This document shows, piece by piece, positions 10,814-20,120 of a DNA stretch of 64,000 bases. The translations under genes were made by a program, and so were the position numbers. Origin of the DNA: Bacteroidales bacterium (GTDB taxonomy: Bacteria > Bacteroidota > Bacteroidia > Bacteroidales > F082); NCBI GenBank assembly GCA_900769945.1, contig CAAGIO010000038.1, positions 46,225-110,224 of the forward strand, read 5' to 3'. The notes under the pieces are model-generated. The model did no database searches and was not told the DNA's origin. It saw nothing but the letters and a program-made list of their open reading frames with translations. Within the stretch, counting starts at the first letter, position 1; each line of letters opens with the position of its first letter.

Positions 10814-11115
10814 TGAACCCGTTGAAAAAGAAGAAAATATTAAAAGTGAGCACCATCATTGTAGGTGGTGCCACTTTGGTTATTGCCCTGTACATTATGG
10901 CGAAAGGGCTCGGGTTAGTTGACAGCCTCGACTTTGGAGCAGGTGCGTATTTCTATGCGGATATTCCTGATTATGAGAAGGTTGATGCTGATGGCTCGTT
11001 CCATACCACTGTGCCACGGTGGGTGCATTTTCTTTTGTTCTTCGTGTGGGGAGCCTTTGTCTTCTGGCTGTGGAACAAGGTTGACGGAAGCAATGATGAG
11101 GATAGAAATAGCTGA
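10813..11115 (+). CDS. small two-pass membrane protein, YeiH partner
   Basis: A 100-residue protein with a lysine-rich N-terminus, a membrane helix at about 12-33 and a second at about 68-88, separated by a roughly 35-residue acidic, aromatic loop. I recognise no named family. Its ATG overlaps the YeiH stop codon (TAATG), which implies translational coupling and a possible small-subunit or accessory role for that transporter. Overlapping ATG starts in other frames are shadows. Confidence 0.75.
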   Translation: MNPLKKKKILKVSTIIVGGATLVIALYIMAKGLGLVDSLDFGAGAYFYADIPDYEKVDADGSFHTTVPRWVHFLLFFVWGAFVFWLWNKVDGSNDEDRNS

Positions 11116-11182
11116 CAATCTATGACATTGTATATGGCATAATTTTTTTTGTAAAAACCATTTGTATATTAAAAAAAAGCGT

Positions 11183-11190
11183 TATCTTTG
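11183..11190 (+). promoter_or_regulatory. -7 box of tRNA-Cys
   Basis: TATCTTTG, 15 nt before the tRNA 5' end. Confidence 0.65.
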
Positions 11191-11205
11191 CAGCGCAATT
11201 CAAAC

Positions 11206-11276
11206 GGTATCATGGCCGAGTGGCTAGGCGAAGGTCTGCAAAACCTTTTACGGCGGTTCGATTCCGTCTGGTACCT
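11206..11276 (+). tRNA. tRNA-Cys (anticodon GCA)
   Basis: 71-nt cloverleaf. The acceptor GGTATCA pairs with TGGTACC (one G-U), the anticodon loop CTGCAAA carries GCA, the T-arm is CGGCGGTTCGATTCCGTCT, and the discriminator is U73 as expected for cysteine. CCA is not encoded. Confidence 0.95.
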
Positions 11277-11285
11277 CAGAAATAA

Positions 11286-11323
11286 ATGCTAATCGAAAAA
11301 ATCAATCGGTTAGCATTTTTTAT
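11286..11323 (+). terminator. terminator after tRNA-Cys
   Basis: 11-bp stem (ATGCTAATCGA with TCGGTTAGCAT, one G-T wobble) followed by an uninterrupted T-run. Confidence 0.85.
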
Positions 11324-11336
11324 TTCGTGCTTTTGT

Positions 11337-11344
11337 CCCCCCCC
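11337..11344 (+). repeat. homopolymer C8 tract
   Basis: Eight consecutive C residues in the intergenic stretch between tRNA-Cys and the sugar gene run. The rest of 11324-11397 shows no gene or structure I can name. Confidence 0.6.
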
Positions 11345-11397
11345 ACCGATTGTGCGCAATGATGAAGTCTGAAAAGAATAAAATCCCGGTTAAAAGG

Positions 11398-11426
11398 AAA
11401 GAGCCCGGTTCAATACCGAACTCTTT
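11398..11426 (-). terminator. hairpin ending the long nucleotide-sugar gene run
   Basis: AAAGAG...CTCTTT with an inner CGGT/ACCG pairing, about 60 bp beyond the last minus-strand gene. On the minus strand it is followed by CCTTTTAA, a weak T-run. Confidence 0.55.
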
Positions 11427-11487
11427 CTATAATTGATTAATGTTTAACCCGTCCAACTTTTTGGGGGTCACTTCAAACTAATGATAA

Positions 11488-13434
11488 TCACTTGTCTAAC
11501 GTCTGGAAGATAGAGTTGTTCGACTTAAATTCCGGAACGATTCTCTTCATCTGTGCCACTATTTTCATATCGTCGCACGATGGGAGGACTTCCTTCAACA
11601 CAGCGATTTCTTTATCCACCTCCTCCTCGGTGTATTCCCTGACTTTCGCACGCATAATCTTAGGGTGTTCGGTAGGGATAGTGTTCTCCTTGGTGGCAAG
11701 CAGCTCCTCATAAAGCTTCTCACCCGGTCGCAACCCGGTAATCTTAATCTCCACCTCCGGCTTGTTGGCGAGCTTTATCATCTTACTTGCAAGGTCATAT
11801 ATCCTGACAGGCTTACCCATATCGAAGACAAAGATGTCGTCATCATCTCCAATAGCACCCGCCTCAAGAACAAGGCTACATGCCTCCGGTATCGTCATGA
11901 AATAACGAATGATGTTAGCGTCAGTAACAGTGAGAGGTCCGCCGTGTGCAAGCTGCTTCTTAAACAGAGGAATGACAGAGCCGTTGGAACCCAGCACGTT
12001 ACCGAAACGAGTGGTGACAAACTTCGTCTTGCTGTTTCGGCTTTGAGTGTAAATCTCAGCAATACGTTTTGTCGCTCCCATGACGTTTGTGGGGTTGACA
12101 GCCTTGTCGGTGGAGACCATCACGAACTTCTCCGCACCATATTGTATCGCCAAGTCAGCGACTATCTTCGTACCGAACACATTGACGAACACCGCCTCAT
12201 AGGGGAAATTCTCCATCAGAGGGACATGTTTATAAGCTGCGGCATGATAGATGATCTGCGGTCTCAGGTTCTCAAACACCTCATTCATCTTATTGAAATC
12301 CTTGACGTTACCTACGATGAAGTCTTTCTTCACATCGAAATCCTTATACGGACTCTCGTTGTTGAGCTCAAACTGAAGGTCATAGATGGGCGACTCCGCT
12401 TGGTCAAACATTATCAGACGCTCCGGGTTATACTGAAGCACCTGACGGCAAATCTCGCTTCCAATGGAGCCTGCAGCACCGGTGACAAGCACCACCTTGC
12501 CTTTCAACTCATTAGTAACATTCTGATTGCCAAGCACTATCGGCTCTCTCTCAAGAAGGTCTTCAATCTTAATCTCCTCAATCTGGTTGAATGAGAAATT
12601 ACCATTGTCGATCCATGTGGTGACATGAGGCACCGACTTAATAGTGACGCCTAAATCCATAAGACGCGAGATAATATCCTGTCGCTGGCTTATAGTGAGG
12701 CTCGGCATAGCAAGGATGATGACACTGATATTGTTGGCTTGAAGGAACTCCTTATTCAAAACCTCTGACGGCTTGCGTATCCTTACACCATTGATGCTCT
12801 TACCAATCTTATTGCTTGAGTCGTCAATAAAAGACACCACATTGTACTGTGTTGATGTATCTTGCTTCAAAGCATTGAGGGTGATAGGCCCGGCATCACC
12901 AGCACCATAGATCATAGTGTTTATGGCCTTTGGATGCGGACGGAAATACTCATTATAGATACGCCTTATCACCAGACGCGACAAGGTGAGCACTACGATA
13001 ACGACAAGGCATACAAAGAAGATATTAGAATACGATGGGAAATACCCGGTTAAGAAACGGAGAGCATTAACATTAGTAATCAAGAACTTACAAGCAAAGA
13101 GCGCGATAAACACCTTGATGGTGGTCCACACAATCACGGTGATATCCTCAAATCCTGAATACCTGATGAGTCCTTTATATGAGCCTGTGATGAGGAAGGC
13201 TACAAAGAAGAAAAGGAAGATAGTGACACTTTTTAAGATAGAGTCCCTGAGCTGTGAAAACTCAAAATCGGGATAGTATCTGAAGAACAATAATGCGGCA
13301 ATAGAGAAAAGCACGCATAATGAATCAAATACGAGGACCATCCATCTCGGCAATGAGCCGGAGTTTCTTCTGCCGAAAACAAGGTCTGCGAACTTGTACA
13401 TCAGCTTTTTCGTTTGCGACTTTATTTTTGCCAT
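11488..13434 (-). CDS. membrane-bound nucleotide-sugar 4,6-dehydratase, CapD/FlaA1/PglF type
   Basis: A 648-residue polysaccharide-biosynthesis enzyme. Four N-terminal membrane helices (about 30-165) are followed by a first Rossmann fold (IYGAGDAG at about 180) and the catalytic short-chain dehydrogenase domain with VTGAAGSIGSE at about 314-324. The family's STDKAVNPTNVMGATK segment replaces YxxxK by MxxxK and carries the S/T-D-K catalytic residues. Homologues convert UDP-GlcNAc to 4-keto-6-deoxy sugars at the inner face of the membrane. It is the last gene of the minus-strand sugar run and overlaps manC by 13 nt. Exact substrate is inferred from the family. Confidence 0.9.
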   Translation of the reverse strand: MAKIKSQTKKLMYKFADLVFGRRNSGSLPRWMVLVFDSLCVLFSIAALLFFRYYPDFEFSQLRDSILKSVTIFLFFFVAFLITGSYKGLIRYSGFEDITVIVWTTIKVFIALFACKFLITNVNALRFLTGYFPSYSNIFFVCLVVIVVLTLSRLVIRRIYNEYFRPHPKAINTMIYGAGDAGPITLNALKQDTSTQYNVVSFIDDSSNKIGKSINGVRIRKPSEVLNKEFLQANNISVIILAMPSLTISQRQDIISRLMDLGVTIKSVPHVTTWIDNGNFSFNQIEEIKIEDLLEREPIVLGNQNVTNELKGKVVLVTGAAGSIGSEICRQVLQYNPERLIMFDQAESPIYDLQFELNNESPYKDFDVKKDFIVGNVKDFNKMNEVFENLRPQIIYHAAAYKHVPLMENFPYEAVFVNVFGTKIVADLAIQYGAEKFVMVSTDKAVNPTNVMGATKRIAEIYTQSRNSKTKFVTTRFGNVLGSNGSVIPLFKKQLAHGGPLTVTDANIIRYFMTIPEACSLVLEAGAIGDDDDIFVFDMGKPVRIYDLASKMIKLANKPEVEIKITGLRPGEKLYEELLATKENTIPTEHPKIMRAKVREYTEEEVDKEIAVLKEVLPSCDDMKIVAQMKRIVPEFKSNNSIFQTLDK

Positions 13435-14468
13435 TCTTTAATAAGTTGCTCGTCCTGCATCTTACAGATAAGAAGACGATTGTTATCATCAATAATAATA
13501 TAGTTATCAAGGCCTTGCACTATAACCTTCTCACGTCCGAACGAACGCACAATACAGTTGCTGCTGTCAACCATCCTGATGTTTTCGCCAATGACGGCGT
13601 TTTTTTGTTCATCAGCAGGTATGTGGGTGTAGAGGCTTCCCCATGTCCCTATATCGCTCCAGCCGAAGTCGGCGGGATACACGAAGACGTTGTCCGACTT
13701 CTCCATCACCGCATAATCTATGCTGATGTTCGGGCAAGTAGGGAACAGTTCGTCTATGACATCTTGTTCGTCTTCTTTAAAGAAATGAGGCTCCACCTTA
13801 TCAAAGACGGCAGAGACCTCTGGCACGAGGGCGTTGAAGGTCTTTATGACCATATTGACATTCCAGATAAAGATGCCGGCGTTCCAGAAGTATCCTCCCT
13901 GCTTGAGATAAGACTGTGCCGTAGTGATGTCAGGCTTCTCCTTGAAGGCTTCAACCTTGAAGATGTCACCTACATTATCCGATGTCACAGACTTGATATA
14001 TCCGTAACCTGTTTCAGGGCGTGTGGGCATCATTCCGAGTGTGAGGATGACGTCATTATCTTTGGTGAAGCGAAGTGACTCATTGACGACCTCCTGAAAA
14101 TGAGGGACATCGAGGACAAGATGGTCAGCGGGAGAGAACACGAGGTTTGCATCTGGATAACGGGAATAAATCTTCCTGCTTGCGTAAGCGATACAAGGGG
14201 CGGTGTTACGCATGCACGGCTCCATAAGGATATGTGACTCAGGGACTTCGGGAAGCTGCTCCATCACGATGTCCTTATATCTCTTCGATGTCACCACCCA
14301 GACGTTCTCAGGCTCGATAATACCCTTGAAACGCTCCACCGTCAGCTGAATCATGGTTTTGCCTGTTCCAAGGACATCAATAAACTGCTTTGGTCTTTCA
14401 GGTATTGACATAGGCCAGAATCTGGAGCCCACGCCACCTGCCATTATTATCAAATGATTGTTATTCAT
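13422..14468 (-). CDS. manC: mannose-1-phosphate guanylyltransferase
   Basis: Forms GDP-mannose from GTP and mannose-1-phosphate. It has 348 residues from the ATG at 14468; a longer reading would need a TTG start at 14495 and is rejected. The nucleotidyltransferase signature AGGVGSRFWPMSIPERPKQF is near the N-terminus. NPVxD-type and FKEKP segments (AFKEKPD) appear mid-protein, and FGWSDIGTWGSLY is near residue 275. It is single-domain, without the C-terminal phosphomannose isomerase found in bifunctional enzymes. It lies between galE and the CapD-type gene, overlapping the latter, so it is part of the same transcript. Confidence 0.95.
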   Translation of the reverse strand: MNNNHLIIMAGGVGSRFWPMSIPERPKQFIDVLGTGKTMIQLTVERFKGIIEPENVWVVTSKRYKDIVMEQLPEVPESHILMEPCMRNTAPCIAYASRKIYSRYPDANLVFSPADHLVLDVPHFQEVVNESLRFTKDNDVILTLGMMPTRPETGYGYIKSVTSDNVGDIFKVEAFKEKPDITTAQSYLKQGGYFWNAGIFIWNVNMVIKTFNALVPEVSAVFDKVEPHFFKEDEQDVIDELFPTCPNISIDYAVMEKSDNVFVYPADFGWSDIGTWGSLYTHIPADEQKNAVIGENIRMVDSSNCIVRSFGREKVIVQGLDNYIIIDDNNRLLICKMQDEQLIKEWQK

Positions 14469-14491
14469 AATTTTTTTCTCAATAATGTTTA

Positions 14492-15541
14492 TCAATCACT
14501 AATAGCAAACAGTGTCTTACCTTCTCTATAAGCCTTCTCCCATCTCCAAGCGGAGGAAGTCATCTCGTCAAGGCTTCTCTCGGCCTTCCAACCCAGTTCC
14601 TTATTGGTGAAGGAAGGGTCAGCCCAAATCTTCTCAATGTCTCCGGCACGTCTTCCAACAATCTCATAGTTAAGTTTCACTCCGGAAGTCTTCTCGAAAG
14701 AATGTATAGCGTCGAGCACCGAATAGCCTGTGCCAGTGCCCACGTTGAAGATTTCAAAAGGGTTCTTCATATTTCCATTTATCATGCGTTCTACCGCTTT
14801 GACATGTGCTTTAGCGAGGTCCATGATATGGATATAGTCTCTGATAGGAGTGCCATCGGGGGTGTTATAGTCGTTGCCGAACACCTTTAGGCAAGGCCTG
14901 ATGCCGTAAGCGGTCTGTGTGATGTAAGGCATGAGGTTGGCCGGCACTCCGAAAGGCAGCTCACCTATCATCGCGCTCTCATGTGCTCCGACGGGGTTGA
15001 AATACCTTAATGCGATGGCGTTGAAGCTCTTATTGGCAGTGATGCAGTCTTGAAGAATCTCCTCCGCTATCTGTTTTGTGTTACCGTAGGGGCATTCTGC
15101 CTTCTTGATAGGAGCCTTCTCGGAGATAGGAAGGTTCTCAGGGTCCGGCTCGCCATAGACGGTGCATGATGAGGAGAAGACGATGTTTGAGACACCATGT
15201 TTCTCCATTGACTCGATGATATTCATCAAAGAGACAATATTGTTACGGTAGTATTTCAAAGGCTTCTCCACCGATTCACCGACGGCCTTATGAGCGGCGA
15301 AATGTATCACGCCCTTGATGTCGTTATGACGATTAAAGAAATCGTCAACTTTCTCGCGGTCAGCAAGGTCAAACTGCTCGAACTCAGGTTTCTTGCCGGT
15401 TATTGATGCTATTGCGTCTAACGCCTCAATCCTCGAATTGAAGAGCGCATCGACGATGACGACATCAAAACCCTGCTGCTGCAGCTCGATTGTTGTGTGG
15501 GAACCGATATATCCGGTCCCGCCTGTCACAAGAATTTTCAT
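14492..15541 (-). CDS. galE: UDP-glucose 4-epimerase
   Basis: A cytoplasmic NAD-dependent short-chain dehydrogenase/reductase of 349 residues that interconverts UDP-glucose and UDP-galactose (or their N-acetyl forms). GGTGYIGSH at 7-15 binds NAD. The SSSCTVYG segment (about 123-130) and the catalytic YGNTK (YxxxK) near residue 152 are present, as is the substrate-binding RYFNPVGAH. It is embedded in the nucleotide-sugar run, 30 bp after the sugar dehydrogenase gene and just before manC. The sequence does not show whether it also accepts UDP-GlcNAc. Confidence 0.95.
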   Translation of the reverse strand: MKILVTGGTGYIGSHTTIELQQQGFDVVIVDALFNSRIEALDAIASITGKKPEFEQFDLADREKVDDFFNRHNDIKGVIHFAAHKAVGESVEKPLKYYRNNIVSLMNIIESMEKHGVSNIVFSSSCTVYGEPDPENLPISEKAPIKKAECPYGNTKQIAEEILQDCITANKSFNAIALRYFNPVGAHESAMIGELPFGVPANLMPYITQTAYGIRPCLKVFGNDYNTPDGTPIRDYIHIMDLAKAHVKAVERMINGNMKNPFEIFNVGTGTGYSVLDAIHSFEKTSGVKLNYEIVGRRAGDIEKIWADPSFTNKELGWKAERSLDEMTSSAWRWEKAYREGKTLFAISD

Positions 15542-15571
15542 ATTATCCTCCTCTATTTTAAATGTTAATAA

Positions 15572-16543
15572 TCATCTGTTCCAACCAAAAGGGTGCGCAC
15601 AAAGCGGCAGCCTTGCTAATGGGTGATAATCGCCCTTCAGTCCTACAGGAGTTGAATAGCGGATATCGTGTACTATCTCTATACAGTTCTTGGCTTCAGA
15701 GATTCTGAACCCGTTGCCGGCGAGAATCTCCTGATAGCTCTTCGTATGTAACTCTGTGAAGCCGGAGCTGAACTCGAACTCCGCCCCATCAATCATTATT
15801 GTGCGATAGGTCCTCTTCTCTCCTTGCACAGCGTTTTCGGGCAAGGTCTCAGCATTGATACTCAGGAAGTAACGCACTCTTGCCTGTTTCATCTCAAGAT
15901 AACCTGCCACTCTATCGTGTGTCATCACATGCACTATGTTCTTTGTCACAGGGCCGAACACCCAAGAGAGCATATCGTAGAAATGGATGCCTATATTTGT
16001 TGCGATGCCGCCGCTCTTGTTGACGTCGCCTTTCCATGAGGCATAGTACCAATTACCTCTTGAGGTGATGTACGTCAAATCGACATCATATATCTTATCT
16101 GCTGGGCCTTCAGCAATCTTCTTCTTGAGAGCCACTATCGACTCATGGAGACGTAACTGAAGGATAGTGAAAGCCTTATGTCCGGTTTCTTTTTCGATAT
16201 TCATCAGGGCGTCGATGTTCCAAGGGTTCAGGACGACGGGTTTCTCACAGATGACATCGGCACCGAGGCGCAGCCCGTACCTTGTATGAGCGTCATGCAG
16301 ATAGTTAGGCGTGCAAACGGTGACATAGTCGATGTTGACGCCTTTCTCCAAGAGTTTAGTATTATGTCTGTCGAAAAGTTCTTGCTCGGTGAAGAAGGCT
16401 GCCTTCGGGAAATAGGAGTCCATGATGCCTACCGAATCGCTTTTGTCATAAGCGGAGAGCAGGTTGTTCCCGGTATCTTTGATAGCCTTCAGATGACGTG
16501 GTGCGATATACCCGCCCACACCGATGATTGCAAAGTTCTTCAT
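15572..16543 (-). CDS. Gfo/Idh/MocA-family nucleotide-sugar 3-dehydrogenase (WlbA/WbpB-like)
   Basis: A 323-residue NAD(P)-dependent oxidoreductase. The Rossmann motif IGVGGYIAPRHL is at about 6-17, with GADVICEKP (the EKP signature) near 94-102 and GGIATNIGIHFYDML near 175-189. The IAPRHL start and the EKP box match WlbA/WbpB, which oxidise UDP-GlcNAc uronic acid at C3 on the way to di-N-acetylated mannuronic acid. The adjacent upstream gene, overlapping it by 4 nt, encodes the matching N-acetyltransferase, which strengthens the call. The aminotransferase (WbpE) and the 6-dehydrogenase (WbpA) that the pathway also needs are not in this window. Confidence 0.85.
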   Translation of the reverse strand: MKNFAIIGVGGYIAPRHLKAIKDTGNNLLSAYDKSDSVGIMDSYFPKAAFFTEQELFDRHNTKLLEKGVNIDYVTVCTPNYLHDAHTRYGLRLGADVICEKPVVLNPWNIDALMNIEKETGHKAFTILQLRLHESIVALKKKIAEGPADKIYDVDLTYITSRGNWYYASWKGDVNKSGGIATNIGIHFYDMLSWVFGPVTKNIVHVMTHDRVAGYLEMKQARVRYFLSINAETLPENAVQGEKRTYRTIMIDGAEFEFSSGFTELHTKSYQEILAGNGFRISEAKNCIEIVHDIRYSTPVGLKGDYHPLARLPLCAHPFGWNR

Positions 16544-17097
16544 ATCTTCAATAGATTATCATTTTCAAGTTTATAGTTTCTTCCGCAGCTGCACGACAAT
16601 GAGTCGTCGAGAATCTTTCCGCATTCGCACACCCATCCTATCTGTCTTGCCGGCACGCCAGCCATGAGTGCGAAGTCTTTCACGTCTTTGGTCACCACTG
16701 CGCCTGCGGCTATCAACGCGCTCTTTCCCACTGTGTGTCCGCACACTATGGTGCTGTTGGCTCCGAGCGACGCGCCTTCTTTGACTAATGTCTTGGCATA
16801 GACTCCGTGGACGGGGAAATGTGCCCTTGGGGTCAGCACGTTAGTGAACACGCAGCTCGGCCCGCAGAACACGTTATCTTCTATCTCCACGCCCTCATAC
16901 ACCGAGACGTTGTTCTGAATCCTCACGCCGTCGCCGATCTTCACGTTGTTACCTATATTGACATTCTGTCCGAGAGAGCAGTTAGCACCGATACGCGCGC
17001 CTCTCTGAACATGGCAGAAATGCCATATCTTGGTGCCTTGTCCGATGCAGACATCGTCATCTACGAACGATGACTCGTGTACGAAATAATCAGCCAT
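16540..17097 (-). CDS. hexapeptide-repeat N-acetyltransferase (WlbB/WbpD-like)
   Basis: A 185-residue left-handed parallel beta-helix acyltransferase. Hexapeptide turns run from about residue 14 to 140 (IGQGTK, IGANCS, IGNNVK, IGDGVR, ...). The insertion with PRAHFPVHG (about 90-98) and the run SLGANSTIVCGHTVGKSALIAAGAVV fit UDP-2-acetamido-3-amino-glucuronate N-acetyltransferases. The C-terminus adds a CxC-x(11)-CxC cluster (about 158-176) that looks like a small metal-binding tail. It overlaps the WlbA-like gene by 4 nt and follows nagB, so it belongs to the same operon. Confidence 0.88.
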   Translation of the reverse strand: MADYFVHESSFVDDDVCIGQGTKIWHFCHVQRGARIGANCSLGQNVNIGNNVKIGDGVRIQNNVSVYEGVEIEDNVFCGPSCVFTNVLTPRAHFPVHGVYAKTLVKEGASLGANSTIVCGHTVGKSALIAAGAVVTKDVKDFALMAGVPARQIGWVCECGKILDDSLSCSCGRNYKLENDNLLKI

Positions 17098-17098
17098 C

Positions 17099-17890
17099 TC
17101 ACAAGTTGTTTTTCTCTATATCTTTAAAATACACCACGGTGCCCACCTTCAGCTCGTATGTAGCCTCGTCGTCGCACACTATTATCCCTTTCGGGTGCAT
17201 CTGCAGTGCGCTGACGGTCCAGAAGTGTGACACAGAGCCTTCCACGGCCGCCGCTACAGCCCTCGCCTTGTTATGTCCGCTTGCAAGTATCATCACCTCC
17301 TCTGCATCCATCACAGTGCCCACGCCAACAGTGAGCGCGGTCTTAGGCACCTTGTTGATGTCATGATCGAAAAAGCGCGAGTTAGCAATGATGGTGTCGG
17401 TGGTCAGTGTCTTGACGCGAGTGCGTGAAGAAAGAGAGGAACACGGCTCATTGAAGGCGATATGTCCGTCGGAGCCTATGCCGCCCATGAAGAGATGTAT
17501 CCCGCCATAACTCTTTATCGCCTCCTCGTAACGGCGGCACTCCTCCTCAAGGTCAGGAGCGTTGCCGTTCAATATGTTGACGTTCTCCCTCTTTATGTCG
17601 ATATGGCTGAAGAAATTACTCCACATGAACGAGTGATAGCTCTCCGGGTGGCTCTCTTCTATGCCGACGTACTCGTCCATGTTGAATGTCACGACGTTCT
17701 TGAACGACACCTTGCCATCTTGATACGCCTTGACAAGGCATCTATAGGTCTCCAAAGGCGTGGAGCCTGTCGGAAGCCCCAGCACAAAAGGTCTGTCTTC
17801 AGTAGGCTTAAACTTGTTGATTCTCATCACAATATGGTCTGCTGCCCATTCTGACATCTTCTCGTATGTAGGTTCAATTATTACTCTCAT
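17099..17890 (-). CDS. nagB: glucosamine-6-phosphate deaminase
   Basis: Converts glucosamine-6-phosphate to fructose-6-phosphate and ammonia. It has 263 residues from the ATG at 17890, close to the 266 of E. coli NagB. The longer frame up to 17920 overlaps the upstream gene and is not needed. [10 protein letters not shown] (about 37-46) binds the phosphate, FNMDEYVG (about 67-74) holds the catalytic Asp, and [14 protein letters not shown] (about 133-146) holds the catalytic His and Glu. It starts 4 nt after the DUF4954 stop. In this sugar-nucleotide run it may balance amino-sugar and hexose pools. Confidence 0.95.
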   Translation of the reverse strand: MRVIIEPTYEKMSEWAADHIVMRINKFKPTEDRPFVLGLPTGSTPLETYRCLVKAYQDGKVSFKNVVTFNMDEYVGIEESHPESYHSFMWSNFFSHIDIKRENVNILNGNAPDLEEECRRYEEAIKSYGGIHLFMGGIGSDGHIAFNEPCSSLSSRTRVKTLTTDTIIANSRFFDHDINKVPKTALTVGVGTVMDAEEVMILASGHNKARAVAAAVEGSVSHFWTVSALQMHPKGIIVCDDEATYELKVGTVVYFKDIEKNNL

Positions 17891-17894
17891 ATTA

Positions 17895-20102
17895 TTATTT
17901 TTTGATTTTTTCTCTTGCAAAATCGAGGTATCTCATAAATTCCTCTGTCTCTTTATTTATCTGGATGATGAAGCTGTTGTCCTCCAACCTGCCATTAACG
18001 GCGTCGCGTTCCTCCATATTACGGAAGGTGGAGTTACGTATCTCGTTATCATAGTCTTTTTTCCTTGAGATGAAGACCTGCTGGCACACGAACTGAAGCA
18101 CCTCCTCGCATTTATCCAGCGCCATGCTGAATATCTCCCTTGTCAGGCATTCGCATTTGCCGTATATCAGGCGCAGTGACTGATAGCTGTGAAGCAGTTT
18201 GTCGGCGGGATATTTCTCCCAAAGAACATCGTAACGGTGATGTATCTCGTCCCAGTTGTTGAGGGTGCCGTTGCTGATGTCCTCGATAAGTCTTTCAACG
18301 TCATCGCCGGTGACGAGCTGTCCTCCGAGGTTGATCCATTCGCGTTGGCGGACATTTGAAAGGGTGCTGCACATCTCGTCGAAAGACATGCCGGGGTTAT
18401 CGTAAAGATATTTGGCGATGTTTTTCACGGCATAATGCACTATCATGTCACCGTAGGCGTGATAAGCCTCATAATGTTTCATTATCACGACCTTACGATG
18501 GCTTTTCTCCATTCCTTCGCCTAAGACCTCCAGGCTCTTTGCGACATCTTTCTTATTATTGAGGATGTCGTTGCCGAGATTACGGAGGAAGTAGTATTCT
18601 CTGTCGTCGGGTTCACCTTGGGAGCGGAGGAAGGCCTTTGCGGTCCACACTTCGAGGAGTTTGCGTGCTGCTATCACCTCTTCCATGGTGTCGGGTGCGA
18701 AAGTCTCGAACTCAATATTCTGTATCTTGCGTTTACGTTTGTCTCTTTTCTGGTATTTCGAGGTGTTACGAGCGATGGCGTACATGTTATACATCCACCA
18801 GTAGGCTGGCATTATCTCTAACTGGTCCTTGTTGGTGTTATTGTTCACGAGGCTGAAAGGGAGTTTGATATTCATCTCGTAAGGGAAGTCAGACTTTGCG
18901 AGCAGGGTGAATGATGCGAACATTGAGGAGTGTTTGATGCTCGTGCATAGTCCGGGCCAGAAGCCGCGTTTAGCCACTATCTCGCCGTCAGTGGCGCGGC
19001 TGTTATGGTTAGAGCCGAGTGTTGCTCCGGCAGCCATGTTGCTCTGTCCCATGACGCAGGCGGCGATGAGGAACGAGTTGTTGTGGTGCTGCTCATGCGC
19101 TGGGAAGATTAGGTTGTTGAGCACCTCGCAGCATGAGATGGTGGAGTTGTCGCCCAAGACGGAATATATCACACGTGCGCCGTACTTCAGGTTGCAGTTG
19201 TCGCCGATGACGAAACGTGTGCCGACGACGGAGTAGAAGATACGGCAGCCGTATCCCACTATGCCGTTCACGAGTATGACGCCCTCACCTATCTGCGAAG
19301 GCTCCTCTTCGGACGAGTTGATGGTGACGTTCTTGAGCTTGTTGGCACCCTTGATATAGCAGTACTCGCCTATCTTTGCATCTTTAAGAATCCATGAGTT
19401 CTTTATCACGCTCCTTCCCCCTATGGTGCCGTAATAGCCCCTGTGGCTGTCCATCGACGCCTGTGTTATCTCCAAGAGCCTCTGCTGCAGCTGTCTCTTG
19501 TCGGTGTATTTTGCCCAGAGGTAGGCGTCTGCCGTTATCATGCCGTCGAACGGGAGTATCTTCCTTCCTCCCGACTCGTTCATCACCTCAAGCCACACCC
19601 TCACATCTTCCGGCTCGCCGTCTTTCAACACGCCATTGCCGAACTTGGAGTGGTCGGTGCACGAGAGCTCGTGAATGTTGAAAAGGATACAGTTGTCGCC
19701 AATGATATAGTTCGCCATATAGTGGACGTCGTGGATAGCGCAATAGTCGCCTATGTCGCACGACACTATGCTGCTGTCCGTGATGCCTATCGGCATACGC
19801 AGGTCGTGATATTGAAGTGCAGCGTTCTTGATGGCTCCTATCCTCACCAAGCCAAAGAAACGGTTGTTCTTCACAAGGTTGGTGTCGAACTCGTCTGTGA
19901 CCATGATGTCGTCCCAGCGCGTGGCGGTGTTGCTGTTCTTGACAAGGCTCTCCACCTCATCGGCACGGAGATGCCTCCAAACCTTCGACGACGTCTCCGT
20001 CTGTTTGTTCCTATAATAATATTCATCTCTCCCATCGAGATACTTCTCATCGATGAAGTTCTTGAATATCCTGTCGTACTCTATTACTGTTACTTTATCC
20101 AT
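17895..20102 (-). CDS. DUF4954-family beta-helix protein, function unknown
   Basis: A 735-residue cytoplasmic protein restricted, as far as I know, mainly to Bacteroidota and spirochaetes. The middle third (about 95-380) contains hexapeptide-like repeats typical of left-handed beta-helices (for example [42 protein letters not shown]), as in GlmU-type sugar-nucleotide enzymes. A HHNNS-xxx-IAAC and [12 protein letters not shown] segment follows (about 330-375). The C-terminal half is helical and charged. No nucleotidyltransferase G-G-x-G-T-R motif is seen. It sits between rfbB and nagB, which suggests a sugar-nucleotide or amino-sugar role. Confidence 0.85.
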   Translation of the reverse strand: MDKVTVIEYDRIFKNFIDEKYLDGRDEYYYRNKQTETSSKVWRHLRADEVESLVKNSNTATRWDDIMVTDEFDTNLVKNNRFFGLVRIGAIKNAALQYHDLRMPIGITDSSIVSCDIGDYCAIHDVHYMANYIIGDNCILFNIHELSCTDHSKFGNGVLKDGEPEDVRVWLEVMNESGGRKILPFDGMITADAYLWAKYTDKRQLQQRLLEITQASMDSHRGYYGTIGGRSVIKNSWILKDAKIGEYCYIKGANKLKNVTINSSEEEPSQIGEGVILVNGIVGYGCRIFYSVVGTRFVIGDNCNLKYGARVIYSVLGDNSTISCCEVLNNLIFPAHEQHHNNSFLIAACVMGQSNMAAGATLGSNHNSRATDGEIVAKRGFWPGLCTSIKHSSMFASFTLLAKSDFPYEMNIKLPFSLVNNNTNKDQLEIMPAYWWMYNMYAIARNTSKYQKRDKRKRKIQNIEFETFAPDTMEEVIAARKLLEVWTAKAFLRSQGEPDDREYYFLRNLGNDILNNKKDVAKSLEVLGEGMEKSHRKVVIMKHYEAYHAYGDMIVHYAVKNIAKYLYDNPGMSFDEMCSTLSNVRQREWINLGGQLVTGDDVERLIEDISNGTLNNWDEIHHRYDVLWEKYPADKLLHSYQSLRLIYGKCECLTREIFSMALDKCEEVLQFVCQQVFISRKKDYDNEIRNSTFRNMEERDAVNGRLEDNSFIIQINKETEEFMRYLDFAREKIKK

Positions 20103-20120
20103 AATTTAGGGGTTATTTCT

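Noticed and set aside
11665..12594. 309-codon plus-strand frame
   Set aside because: It lies wholly antisense to the CapD-type dehydratase gene, whose motifs are clear; an antisense shadow.
14469..14495. Longer manC N-terminus from 14495
   Set aside because: It would need a TTG start; the ATG at 14468 precedes the conserved nucleotidyltransferase motif directly.
19141..19160. CACGTG core as a third parS
   Set aside because: The flanks do not match the parS consensus and it lies inside the DUF4954 gene.
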